A DNA stretch of 64,000 nt from Pterois miles (taxonomy: Eukaryota > Chordata > Actinopteri > Perciformes > Scorpaenidae), in NCBI GenBank assembly GCA_947000775.1, contig CAMQGK010000637.1, positions 17,254,001 through 17,318,000 of the forward strand. Direction: 5' to 3'. The notes beneath the pieces are model-generated. The model was not told the origin of the DNA. It saw only the letters and a program-made list of their open reading frames with translations, and did not search any database. The position numbers were made by a program, and so were the translations under genes. Position 1 is the stretch's first letter, and each line of letters begins with the position of its first letter. Positions 46,268-56,642 of this stretch are shown in pieces.

Positions 46268-46409
46268 GCCTGCACCAACTTCAATGACAGTGGGGCATGT
46301 GTGACCCAGTGCCCCCAGCCCTTTGTCTACAACCCCACCACCTTCCAACTGGAGCACAACCCCGGGGCGAAATACACCTACGGAGCCTTCTGTGTCAAGA
46401 AATGCCCTC
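46268..46409 (+). CDS. erbb4: erbb4 exon 7, domain II with dimerisation arm
   Basis: A 142-bp exon, the expected length, starting in phase 0: ACTNFNDSGACVTQCPQPF, VYNPTTFQLEHNPGAKYTY, GAFCVKKCP. FVYNPTTFQLEHN is the beta-hairpin dimerisation arm that inserts into the partner receptor; as far as I recall it is identical to the mammalian arm. An Asn-Asp-Ser sequon lies before it. Five cysteines fit the modules. It ends in phase 1: C joins AT of exon 8 to give His. Because 142 is not divisible by 3, skipping this exon would shift the frame. It is flanked by a (TG)39 tract ending 17 nt upstream and a (CA)10 tract beginning 20 nt downstream. Confidence 0.97.
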
Positions 46410-46428
46410 GTAAGTCTTACCACCTGGT

Positions 46429-46457
46429 CACACACACACACACACACAAACACACAC
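46429..46457 (+). repeat. (CA)10 tract just after the exon 7 donor
   Basis: Ten CA units, then AA and three more CA units, beginning 20 nt into intron 7. Reverse-complementary to the TG tract on the other side of exon 7. Confidence 0.95.
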
Positions 46458-46770
46458 CTGCTTTACTACAGTAGTATACTTGTGATGACTTCACAATGAT
46501 TACATGAATTCCCTAGTCATAACTCCTTCATGACTACCCTAACTTAAAATATTGTCTTTGCCTGTCCACTTTGAATTTTAAAGCCCAAAACTATTTCCCA
46601 ATTACCCAAAAGTCTCATTTCCTGCTGCAAGAGAACACTGTCGGAGAAAATGAGATGCTCCCACCACAGTGATGACTCAGTAAGTGAGTTTAGACATAGA
46701 AAGAAATAGAAACAGAAAGATGAGGAGCTACTGATCATGTGCCTCTACAATAAGTAAAAACAAATGGTTA
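46458..46770 (+). other. erbb4: erbb4 intron 7, 5' part
   Basis: Unrecognised sequence between the CA tract and a MITE fragment. Confidence 0.5.
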
Positions 46771-47086
46771 AAAGCAGAGTCTGCTCTGATTGGTCAGCTG
46801 GCTCAGTGTTTTGGTTTTGGCTCCAGCTTAACTTGCTTTGTTTGAGTGTTTTGTTAGAGGCGAAGTGTGTTACTCAGTGACAGTGCCCCACTATGGAAGA
46901 AACCGTGACAGATGGACTTCAGTCGAGGCGTTTCATGCAGTTCAGTTGATTCTGTGGGGGAGAGTAACTCCCTTTGGCCTGGACTCTGGCTTTGTAACTT
47001 TGCAGACCTTTTACATGCACAAAAAGATATACAACACACAAAAGAAGAGGGGGAAAAAACACAAAAACATAACAGGTCCTCTTTAA
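46771..47086 (-). mobile_element. MITE, GGGACCTATTATG family, copy 2 (partial)
   Basis: It reads TCTGCTCTGATTGGTCAGCT, TGTGGGGGAGAGTAACTCCC, TTTGTAACTTTGCAGACCTT and ends CATAACAGGTCCTCTTTAA. It is the inverse of the copies at 25947 and 50781 and lacks the distal end. Confidence 0.8.
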
Positions 47087-48389
47087 AGTACTTTTAACTT
47101 TTAATTTAGCTTACTTTCCATGCTAAGACTAAATATGTCCCCTTGGCAAATACATGTGTGACATTGAGGTAAAGATAAATAACAAATTCAGAAAAGACAT
47201 TGAATACCACCCATTACTGCTGTCTCTGAGGATGAGGGGAAAAAATTTGTTGACACTTGAAGCATGCTATGTTAAACAATGCTTAAATGCTTGTGTATTG
47301 TTGCACATCTGTCAAAATAAGTCATTATATTCCTATTTGCATAATTCTAGTATAATACTTAGCAAAGATCTTATAGTAACTGCTTACACACAGACACACT
47401 CACACGTTCATGTGCATTTTCATAGACTGATTTTTTATGGACTGTACACACTTGCAGGCAGAGTGCATGGACATCATCCAGTACACTGAATCCATTCTCT
47501 TCTTCTCACTGTTTTGCCATGAACAACAGCAATGATTAGATACTGGAGGTGCTTGAAGTACATTTACTTCTTAAGCTTCTCATTGTTGCTGGTAGAGCAA
47601 ATACTGTCACTGTAAAATAGCTTGTTTTATGTTTTCTGAAGATAACTTGGTGAATGCTCCCTTGTATGCCAATCTTTGTGAGGAGTTTAAGAATGATGGC
47701 ATTTTGTTATTGTTGCTGGCCTTCACTTCTACAGTGGGCTGTTTAAGTTCATCCAAAATCTCCCTTGGGTGATATGGATTGAATTGTGGTGATTGCGTTT
47801 TTTTTTATTATTATTATTATTTGTTTTCTTTTGCTGTAATTTGCCCGCCTGTATATTCAAGTGGACATGAGGGAATTGAATAAAGCACTTCAAACACTCA
47901 TGGCTCCATGTTCATGGTGATAACAAGGTGTCAGGCTCTGGGTCGGCTCAGTGTCTTTTGACCTGGCATTTTGGCAAACACAGGTTTTATTCTCTTCTGT
48001 GCTGATTAGGTATTGTAGTGATTTGCCACGAGCTAAGCTCGTTTTGATATGATGTGGAGTTTTTGCCCTTCACCTTCATGCTCAAGCCTTTTTAAATGTG
48101 CTCTATATGATATTCAGAGCATTACACAACTGTTTGCTATGTAAAGATACAGTGGATGTGTACCTGAGCAGAGAATGACGTGACTCTCACTAAGTAATCA
48201 GAGCTTCTCCGCACTTTGTTGGCATAGCTGGGCTGGCCGTTCAGACCTTTTAGTGCATGTGAGCATTCCCCACCTGCTAGCCCATGGCCGCCGCTCTGCA
48301 GTGCCCTCATACAGCGGGTACTGCTGATAATGCTGACAGTGCTGGAAGTGTAGAAACCCATCCTCCCGTTTCCTTTCAGGTTAGCACAG
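47087..48389 (+). other. erbb4: erbb4 intron 7, middle
   Basis: A short (TTA)n patch lies at 47806-47821. No repeat family recognised. Confidence 0.5.
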
Positions 48390-48740
48390 GCTGTGTATAA
48401 GAAGTGGACGTTGTCACCATGACGTCACCCATTGGTTTGTGGACTACGGTTTTGAAGCGTTGAGTTCGGGAATTTTGGTCGTCGCCATCTCTTTTTTTTT
48501 TTTTTATTTGTTTTTTTTTTTTGCAACCAAAAGTGACACTGGAGTGAGGAGTTCATACATGTTTACAATGTAAATGTGAGGTAATAAGTGAGAGTGAGAA
48601 GTAGGCTCATTTTCTCATAGACTTCTATACAATCAGACTTCTTTTTGCAACCAGAGTCGCCCCCGGCTGGCTGTTGGAGAGAATGCAGGTTTAAGGCACT
48701 TCAGCACTGGCTTCACTTTTCAGACCTGGAGGTTACCTGC
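48390..48740 (+). repeat. Interspersed repeat, GAGAAGTAGGCTCATTTTCT family, copy 3
   Basis: The best-preserved copy of the family: GTCACCATGACGTCACCCAT, TTTTGAAGCGTTGAGTTCGG, GTGAGAAGTAGGCTCATTTT, CAATCAGACTTCTTTTTGCA and TCGCCCCCGGCTGGCTGTTG, ending in GGCTTCACTTTTCAGACC. It includes a T-rich run at 48490-48522. Confidence 0.8.
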
Positions 48741-49998
48741 TGGGTAAACACTGGGTAAAACCACCATTAGCTGTGAGTCGCCGGCTCAACTCGTGTCTCA
48801 ACATGTTGAGAGCTGTGCAGAGGTAATAGAAATGCCCCCAATCGTGCATTTAGTACCTTTAAACAATGCCACATGGCTTAGCCATCATAACCGAAGAGGC
48901 GTTTTGAATCTGAGCCCAGGCTCACATGTGACAGGGGTGTGGAATGACCTAACAGACTTGTCAATATGGGTCATGACTTGCAGAGAAGATTATAGATGAG
49001 GCTGCCTCCATTATGGATACAAGGACCTGATTGCTGAATATTTCTTCCCTGTAGCAAAGCTTCTTTGTGGTTTGTGGTTTGCTGTTTGGTCAATTTTATC
49101 AGTAACTGAACTGTTTCTTGCATTGGGCTCTGGATCTTTGTAAAACAAGACCAGCTGTTTGGTCTGCATCACCATCATATCTCATCTTACCTCTATGCAG
49201 CATTTTTAGTCTTGGCATTACTCCTGTGTTTTGTGACCACTACCCAGCTAACCATCAACCGCTCACCATGCCCACAGCTAATTGTGGATGCCCCATGCTG
49301 TTCCTAAAATCAGTGAAAAGGCCAACCAGCAGGGAGGGTAGTGGGGCTTGTGCTTAAAGGCAGTGTTACTTTTAGACATGCAGTTTAATACAACCATTTA
49401 AATGTCTAGTGGGATGAAAGTAAGTCTCTAAATGCTGCTATAAAAACAGTGTAAGTCATGGCTGTGTGCATATTTCAGGCTTGTTTAAAGGTAGCACAAA
49501 GTGCAGTGTGTGTTTTCTGTTTGTTTTGTGGTAGCTTTACAGTATGCGGCCTTCTGTATAGTGTGCCGTTTTAATTCTTATATTAGGTCAGTGACCTGCC
49601 AGAGCCATTTCATGAGGTTCGGAGTTTTAAAAATGAAACCAGGTCCAATGAAAAAGTCAAAACAGAGCAATAGGCACACAAATTGTGAGTTGCACAAGCA
49701 AGTAAAACGCTTATTTCACTGATTAGTAAATATTTAACATTGCTTTTATATTTTTACACCAATTGCATTACATATTTAAGTTGGCATACTAAAAACAGAC
49801 AAACATAAAGGTTTTACCCTTTAATGCAACTCATGTACAGACAGGAGAGCTTCTGTCGGACAAAGTGAATGAAAGTGACCTTCAACACTTTTTTTGTTAT
49901 GGTATTTCCTACCTTAAGTGCCACTTATTGTACTGTATGTTCCTGTGTGACAAACAGCGGCCATCTGTAGTTGACATTTACGGTGTATTGTTTTTCAG
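48741..49998 (+). other. erbb4: erbb4 intron 7, 3' part
   Basis: Unrecognised sequence. The tail GTGTATTGTTTTTCAG is the exon 8 acceptor. Confidence 0.6.
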
Positions 49999-50112
49999 AT
50001 AACTTTGTGGTGGACCACAGCTCCTGTGTGAGAGCGTGCCCCAGTAACAAGATGGAGGTGGAGGAGAACCGCATTAAGATGTGCATCCCTTGTACTGACA
50101 TCTGCCCGAAAG
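49999..50112 (+). CDS. erbb4: erbb4 exon 8, end of domain II
   Basis: A 114-bp exon. AT completes His, then NFVVDHSSCVRACPSNKMEV, EENRIKMCIPCTDICPK. Five cysteines close the furin-like region. SSCVRACP and KMEVEENxIKMC are typical of ErbB4. The exon ends in phase 1, the G joining CA of exon 9 to give Ala. The donor GTAAAC is weaker than the others here (not GTRAGT). Found from phase and homology. Confidence 0.97.
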
Positions 50113-50569
50113 GTAAACCACAAACAGATGTTTAAAAATACATAACTTATCAGTAGTCAGCTTATTTAGCAATTTGTGAAGTTGCTAAAGTAAACGATTA
50201 TTGGTAATCTATCTATGTAGCATTTGAACATCAATAAATTATTATCACATTAATTCTGAGACATGTATATAATCATAATAAGTAAACGAATTTTAAGATT
50301 TAAGCAGTGTAGAACAGGGTTAACAGGAAATGTAGTTTAATTTTTGATAAACACTAAAAATGCCACTGACATGAAAGAGATGAGCAGCTGCATCATCCAC
50401 ACATAAATCTGTTTTTGGATAGTAATACAAAACTATTATAGTGATATTTAAAAAAAAAAAAAAAAAGCATCCAATTACATACCGTTACATTTCAGTTTTT
50501 TCATCAAGTTGGTTTTATAAAGACATTTAATTAAAATTATGCCTTTTGCTTTCTCACTGCGTGTTCCAG
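50113..50569 (+). other. erbb4: erbb4 intron 8
   Basis: A 457-nt intron, the shortest in the window. An A-run is at about 50450-50466. TTTTGCTTTCTCACTGCGTGTTCCAG forms the acceptor. No repeat recognised. Confidence 0.85.
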
Positions 50570-50696
50570 CATGTGATGGTATTGGTACAGCCAGCCTACA
50601 GGCAGCTCAGACGGTCGACTCCAGCAACATCGACAAGTTTGTCAACTGCACCAAAATCAACGGCAACCTGGTGTTCCTCATCACTGGGATCAAAGG
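50570..50696 (+). CDS. erbb4: erbb4 exon 9, start of receptor L domain III
   Basis: A 127-bp exon: ACDGIGTASLQAAQTVDSSN, IDKFVNCTKINGNLVFLITG, IKG. It links the last domain II cysteine to the first turns of the L2 domain, the second half of the neuregulin-binding site. NIDKFVNCTKI carries the conserved sequon NCT. The exon ends in phase 2: GG joins A of exon 10 to give Gly. The donor is GTGAGA. Confidence 0.97.
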
Positions 50697-50780
50697 GTGA
50701 GAGTTGAGATAAAACAGGGTGAAATAATGTTACTGTGCTCAGGTTTGGACATTTTATGGCCTGTCTAAAGAGTATAGCTT
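50697..50780 (+). other. erbb4: erbb4 intron 9, 5' end
   Basis: 84 nt between exon 9 and a MITE. Nothing recognised. Confidence 0.6.
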
Positions 50781-51175
50781 TTAAAGAAGACCTATTATGC
50801 CCTTTTTTGCTTTTTCCATTTCCTTTAGTGTGTTATATAGTTTTTTGTTTGTAAGAGGTCTGCAAAGTTATTAAGCTCAAAGTCCAGTCTAAAGCGAGTT
50901 ACTCTCCCCCACAGACACACCGCTCCTGAACTGCCTGAAACACCTTCATTTAAGGCCCGCCTTTTCTTATGTAACATGGTGATGTCACCAAGTTACACAT
51001 TAACATAATTCCTGTCTAGCGTCTAGTTTGGCACAAACAAAGTGACAAACAGAGCTTAAACAATGTTTCACTGAGGATGAAGCGTTTTTAAAATATTAAA
51101 GCATGTAAACATATTCTTGTAGAAACCCAAAATACAAGTATGAACCTGAAAATGAGCACAACAGATCCCCTTTAA
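50781..51175 (+). mobile_element. MITE, GGGACCTATTATG family, copy 3 (full-length)
   Basis: The start TTAAAGAAGACCTATTATGC and end AATGAGCACAACAGATCCCC, then TTTAA, are imperfect inverted complements. The interior includes GTAACATGGTGATGTCACCA and CTCCCCCACAGACACACCGC. About 395 bp. TTAA occurs at both edges, which could be the duplicated target or part of the termini. Confidence 0.85.
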
Positions 51176-52562
51176 TTAAAGAGGCCCTGGATCGACAATG
51201 TTAAAATGGAAGATATTAATAAATATGAAAAATATAGCTGAATTTGAATAATTAAAATGTTCAATAATTCAGTATAATCAATCTTGAATTAAGAATAAAA
51301 AATCTATATTTCTAGCTGAAAATATATTTATACTTATATATTCTTTTTTTCTCTCAGCCCAATCTACACACCAGCAAATGCATTCAGCATAAATACCTTT
51401 GGGTCCAAACACATTAATATTAATGTCAGATGTGGTTTTTTTTTTCCACACTTTCCACATTTAATCTAAATTGCTGGAGAGTCATCTTAAAGCTCAGATT
51501 TAAAAAATGTAGGCTTGATGTTAATTGTTTGAATGAATATCAATAATGGTACCAATGTCAGTCATGGCATAAAAAACACTTAAAAGATATGGCATGTTAC
51601 ACAAGAAAGGAGCGCATGGTAGGCGTATTGTACCTTAGGAAAACCTTGGGAATGGTTTTGCTGGCGATGCTTTTCTGGCTAGACGTCTCTGTTTAATTGG
51701 GGCAAGTAATCATTCACAAATATTTTCAGCAAGAAAGCAACATGTACTACACATAGAGCAGTGTCCAGCCCCCTGTGGATCACCAAAGATCACATGGGGA
51801 ACGCCAAAGGATTTGTCTGCTCTGAGGTTGTCAAAATTAGATTTGCGTATGTATTATAAAATTAGAAGAACACACTTACAGTATAATTTATACAAAAGTC
51901 TGTACATAACCAGTTTAAGAAGATATATTATTTTGCATCTGCTACACTAAAATCTAAGGAAATATTCTGTTTCAGTCCATATTTGTTGGTGTCAACAACA
52001 ATATTTTCACTGCAGTCATAATCCTGTTTGCTGTTAGCCACACACAATCGGTGGCACACACCTGTATTAATGGGATGGTCTAGCAACAGTCTAACCACAC
52101 CATAAATTACATTTATTTAACCATGATAACAAAAAAATCTATTTTGACTCGAATGCTATTATAGTAGATAAATTATGGTATTACAAAAAATGATCATATG
52201 TTGTGTCTGCATTTGCTTGGCAAATCCATCAATGTGTGATCACTATTCATTTTGACAAAACTGACAAGTTATATTATTTGTAATTTTTTGGGAGGGTGAT
52301 GAGGTCGGGTGCGCTCAGCTGTTCTTGGATACAAGTAGGAGGGGCTTACAGGAAATAGACTGGGAACCACTGACATAGATAACATGTCTCAATGATTTAA
52401 TCTGATATCCTATACTGTCATGTTCTATGTCTGGGTGAGTGCAGCTCATTTGTCATTGCTGTGATAAAGAAGCACATGTCTTATCTATGTGGTGTAAAAT
52501 CCAGATGCTGTGATCTTTCTGTTTTTGTTTGTGTTGTTTTGACCTCCCATTATCATTCACAG
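51176..52562 (+). other. erbb4: erbb4 intron 9, rest
   Basis: Mostly unrecognised. 51750-52380 may hold a diverged fish repeat (AGCCCCCTGTGGATCACCAA, GGGGAACGCCAAAGGATTTG, ACTGGGAACCACTGACAT), but no second copy exists here. The exon 10 acceptor is CTCCCATTATCATTCACAG. Confidence 0.5.
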
Positions 52563-52636
52563 AGACGTGTATCACAACATTGAAGCTCTGGACCCAGAAA
52601 AACTCAATGTATTCCGCACCGTTCGGGAGATCACAG
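52563..52636 (+). CDS. erbb4: erbb4 exon 10, receptor L domain III
   Basis: A 74-bp exon of the expected length. A completes Gly, then DVYHNIEALDPEKLNVFRTV, REIT and a split Gly. ALDPEKLNVFRTVREITG is strongly ErbB4-like and forms part of the ligand-contacting face of domain III. It begins after phase 2 and ends in phase 1. The donor is GTGAGT. Confidence 0.96.
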
Positions 52637-53439
52637 GTGAGTAATATCACTTGCACAGCGTGCATCTCTGCACATGCATACAAATTAATAAGCAAACAAA
52701 AACTATTTACTCATACCTTAATCCCTTCTCCTGTGCTTTTATGCATAATGTGATGCTTGTGTGTGTCTGTGTGTATTTGCTCAAGTCTACCCCCCCCCCC
52801 CCCCCTCCCCCTGAGACTGTCCACACCAAGGACAGACATTGCAGCATAAGATGAATATCAGATGAGTCTTTCAATCTCCTCTGTCTCTGTGCTGCCTCTC
52901 CCTTGGGGAGTCCCTAGCCTTGAGTCCCACAGTCCCAGCTCTCCCTTCACGCACCATGAAGAAAAGATCCAGAACATGTGGTGCGCATCGTTAATCCTCC
53001 AGCTCCCCTCTGCCATCGCCACCTCTGAGCTGCATGTATGCTGTCATCTCTCCAGCCCAGACATTTGACAATGCCATCTGAAAGAAACCTTGTATTTTCC
53101 GATGTGACACTCCCTCATGAAATGAGAAAATATTACTGTTGAAATATTGTTGGTGACATTTTTGACTTATGAAGGGGGTTTGCAAAAGCAGAAACTTTAT
53201 GAAACAGTATCCCTTGTTCCCTTTAAAACACACATTTACTTTATGGCTGATGTAGCAGGATTACATGTATTGTATTTTGGTAGTAAAAGCATCTCTGCAA
53301 TACACATTAAAATTATGATTAATTGCAAATTAATCACACATTTTTTATCTACCTTAAAGAGAGATTTGTCAAGTATTTACTACTCTTATCAACATGGAAG
53401 TGGGAAAATATTATTGCCTCCTGCAAATGTACTGTATGT
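52637..53439 (+). other. erbb4: erbb4 intron 10, 5' part
   Basis: A C16 run followed by TC5 (52790-52811) is the notable feature. No repeat family recognised. Confidence 0.5.
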
Positions 53440-53850
53440 ATGCATTTAGCATGAAAAATATGCTCAAATCATAATATGGCAAACTGAAGCCCAACAGGCA
53501 ACAGCAGCTGTCAGTGTGCTGACTTGACTATGACTTGCCTGCATGTGATTATCATGAAGTGGGCACATTTATAAAGGGGAGACTAGTGGGTACCCATAGA
53601 ATCCATTTTCACCACTTTGAAAACAGCCACAAAAAAAATCAGGGCGCGTTTGGAGCATTATTTAACCTTTTTCAAAACTAGTTAGTATGACATGGTTGGT
53701 ACCAGTGGATTCCATGTATGATGCCAGTATCTTCACTCTAGCTTTAAAACTGAGCCTGCTCCGAACCATCAATTTTGTTAATGTGTTATGGAAGTTTGTG
53801 GCATTAAAACCTGTCACATTCGGCCACTTTGTCACACACCTTGGCATCAC
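53440..53850 (-). repeat. Interspersed repeat, GTATGACATGGTTGG family
   Basis: CAGTTTGCCATATTATGATT-type sequence on the minus strand. On the plus strand: GAAGCCCAACAGGCAACAGC, AGCTGTCAGTGTGCTGACTT, GGGGAGACTAGTGGGTACCC, AGTTAGTATGACATGGTTGG and TTAATGTGTTATGGAAG. Part of it recurs inside the MITE at 41370-41550. I know it as an abundant fish repeat; superfamily unknown to me. Confidence 0.75.
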
Positions 53851-53914
53851 TTTATTTTTGACATCATAAGTGCTTTACTGTAGTTAACCTTGGTGTGACG
53901 CTAGGGTGAGATTG

Positions 53915-54235
53915 CAGATTGCAACCAATTAAGACCCCTCCGTTCACCCTTTTCTTTCCAAGCCTTTAGGAGAACCTACAGTGTTCTTCAGATAATGTAG
54001 AAATGTGAAAGGCTCTCTCTAGCGTCAGTGTTTGGTTTGTCCGTTCGGGGCTACTGTAGAAACATGGCGAAGAAACATGGCGGACTCCGTAAAGAGAACC
54101 TGCTCCCTATGTAGATATAAAGGACTCATTCTAAGCCAACAAAAACACAACGATTCTTAGTTTCATGTGATTATACACTAATCACTAATTAATTTTGTTT
54201 TTGTAAATAGATCCCTCAAAATCTGTTTCTTTGAA
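53915..54235 (+). repeat. Interspersed repeat, CTATGTAGATATAAAGG family, copy 1
   Basis: AAGCCTTTAGGAGAACCTAC, AAACATGGCGGACTCCGTAA, CTCCCTATGTAGATATAAAG and CAACAAAAACACAACGATTC. The inverse copy at 56160-56642 shares GAGTCTGCCATGTTG and GAAACTAAGAAACTTGTTGT. Non-coding; a short DNA element to judge from the CTTTAA end of the other copy. Confidence 0.75.
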
Positions 54236-55592
54236 GCATCTTTGAATAACTGCTAAAAAAAAAGACTAAAAATGTTAGGTGTAATGTAATAATATTTTTT
54301 ATTTACAAAATCTTTTTTTATACTTTACTTCTTCTTTAGTGCTGGCAGTCTGAGGGCAGGTGATGGGGACAAACCACTGGGCAAACACCATGTAGTCAGA
54401 GATGTGTGTCAGCTCAGCTTGTCATCCCTCCGAGCTGTCAGGAGAACGGGACTTCTGACAGAGGCAGCCAACCTGCCGTAGTGACCCCAACATCACCACT
54501 GGCATCGCTCTAGCTTTCAAATGAGCTGTGTAGGAGGACAGCTCTCATCCTCCAAAACAGCACACCATATCTCTCTCTCTTCAGTCCTCTTCTTTCTTTC
54601 TTCCTGTCTTTGAGCGACCCTTGCTTCTCTTTCGCAGCATCTTCCAAGAAATATCACCAGTTCAGGTTCCACCCAAAGAGTGGGCGATCAACTCACGCAA
54701 TTTAGCGTGGGTAAGTGGGTTTCTCAGTGCCGTGGCTCAAATGTAATTACTGCAATTTAAAACACCCTTAACCTTTGCTTGTGAGCTCATGGCCTTCTTC
54801 TCTAAGTGGCTCCACCTCCTCCTGTCTTGTCGTGTGCATTGGTGTGCCACTGATGTGACTCTCAGCACAACCGCTGCTAAAGTAGCTGATATTTTCACTT
54901 TGCTTTTTTTCTGCGCAAAACCACTCGTAGACAGTGGTGAGAAGGTGAAGGCACTGAACGATTAGAGTGAGGCGAAATTGTTTTTTTCCCGTCACACATT
55001 AGGTAGACTGTTATTCTGTGCTTTCTTGTTGAAAAAAAACAATATTGTGGTTAATCTTTTCATACTTTCTGACTTTCCAAATCTGCTTCACTCAGTCCAA
55101 TTCATTATTACTGAGGATCTACTGTAAAACAGGTCATAACTATATTGTTTGGTTTTTAAAAGAGGGTTAGTATTTTCCCAAAACAGCCGGGCACTGTAGC
55201 TTTTATCAAGAGTTACTCAAATAGCAGTAAAAAGTGCACATGAGGACTAGTTTCAGATGAGGATTAATAAGCACTTGGTGCACCAGTGACTATTCACTGC
55301 ATCAGGATGGTCTACTGTATGTTGGATTGACTGCGTTGAACTACAATGCCCATGTTCATGTGTTTTCAGTCATTTTTGGACAACAGTGGTGGTCTGTTAC
55401 ACAGATACATAAGATGCATCAGGCTATAGCAACAATACATGTTAGCTGAATCAGTTCATTGTTGGTTTTGGTCTTTTCATGTGATTTCTTTTTAAGAAAA
55501 ATATAGATTACCATCACACTTGCTCTTTGACTTCAAAACAACCTGAGCACAAGCGTAGATCCAGGATGCTTCATCATCGGTACCATCCATCT
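54236..55592 (+). other. erbb4: erbb4 intron 10, unrecognised
   Basis: Includes AT-rich stretches around 54240-54310. No feature supported. Confidence 0.5.
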
Positions 55593-55896
55593 TAAGGCCC
55601 AGACACACCAATCTAGCAGCGTCGAAGGCCACCTGTTGTGTCGCCTCATGTTGCCAGCATCTTGGCCAAAAAGTTACACACAGCACTCGATGTCATACTT
55701 TCCTCACTTCCGTTGCTTTTCTCGTGCACTGATTTGTTTAAGCTGAACAACCAATCAGAGTGATTACTTCTACTGATCATGTAGCATGCAACACATGCAG
55801 ACTAGAGCCGGCGGTGTCCCGCAAAAACTAGGCCAACAGTCACTCACCGACGGCCTCAAACTGGCCAACTGCAGGCTTGTCGTGTCAGTGCCTTTA
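55593..55896 (+). mobile_element. MITE, GGCCCTGACACACC family, copy 2
   Basis: The ends TAAGGCCCAGACACACCAAT and GTCGTGTCAGTGCCTTTA are inverted complements with mismatches. The interior matches 24934-25326 (TCTAGCAGCG, CAGACTAGAGCCGGCGGTG), with a central deletion. Confidence 0.83.
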
Positions 55897-56159
55897 GCCC
55901 CACGACATGTTCGAAGCCCTACAGTATGAACCAATATTGACCAGCTGCCATTTTCACTTAAAACAGGAATAGTGCAAAGACAGAGGTGTTTAGTTTTTCT
56001 TGGTAATAGCAGACACATTGAATAACCTCAAACAAATTCTTGAAATTAATGTAATTAAAAGCTTTGACAGATTTCAGACCCAGGGTACAGATGCTCACGT
56101 GTTGTCAGTGTTCACCACATTAAAACACAGTTGTATTGTAGAGTGACTATTACTAGTTC
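55897..56159 (+). other. erbb4: erbb4 intron 10, unrecognised spacer
   Basis: No feature recognised. Confidence 0.5.
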
Positions 56160-56642
56160 AGTGTATCTACAGGGGATCTATCAGCAGACATGGAATATAA
56201 TACTCATACCTATGTTTTCATTTGTGTATTGTCACATGAAACTAAGAAACTTGTTGTGTTTTTGTTAGCTTAGAATCAGCATTTCCCATCATCATAGGGG
56301 GCAGGTCCTCTTCATGGAGTCTGCCATGTTGTTCTGTTTCTACATTTGCACAGATCAGGCCAACCAACTAACTCGAGAGAAAGCCTTTCATGTTTTTACA
56401 TTACCTGAAGGCCACCGTAGTTCTTCGACATGCCTGTGAAACTGCAGTAATGTGAGCTACAGACGGCAGAGCCGTGGTACCACCAGCCGCCATCTCACTT
56501 CTGCTCTTCCTAAAGTAGTGTTATTATGGTAAGGGTAAGGATGGCCTCTGAGGGAGGTGAACAGTGTTACCACACTCGGGTAATTGCAGTCTGTAACCCA
56601 CCACTAGATACTGCCAAATCCTGTACACTGTCCCTTTAAGGC
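56160..56642 (-). repeat. Interspersed repeat, CTATGTAGATATAAAGG family, copy 2
   Basis: On the minus strand it starts TTAAAGGGACAGTGTACAGG and runs through GGTGGGTTACAGACTGCAAT, AACATGGCAGACTCCATGAA and GAGGACCTGCCCC to ATAGATCCCC. It is a longer copy than 53915-54235 and shows the CTTTAA-type terminus. Confidence 0.75.

Noticed and set aside
46178..46474. Open frame of Cys-Val repeats running into ErbB4-like sequence
   Set aside because: It is the (TG)n tract read through the exon 7 acceptor. Only 46268-46409 is coding.
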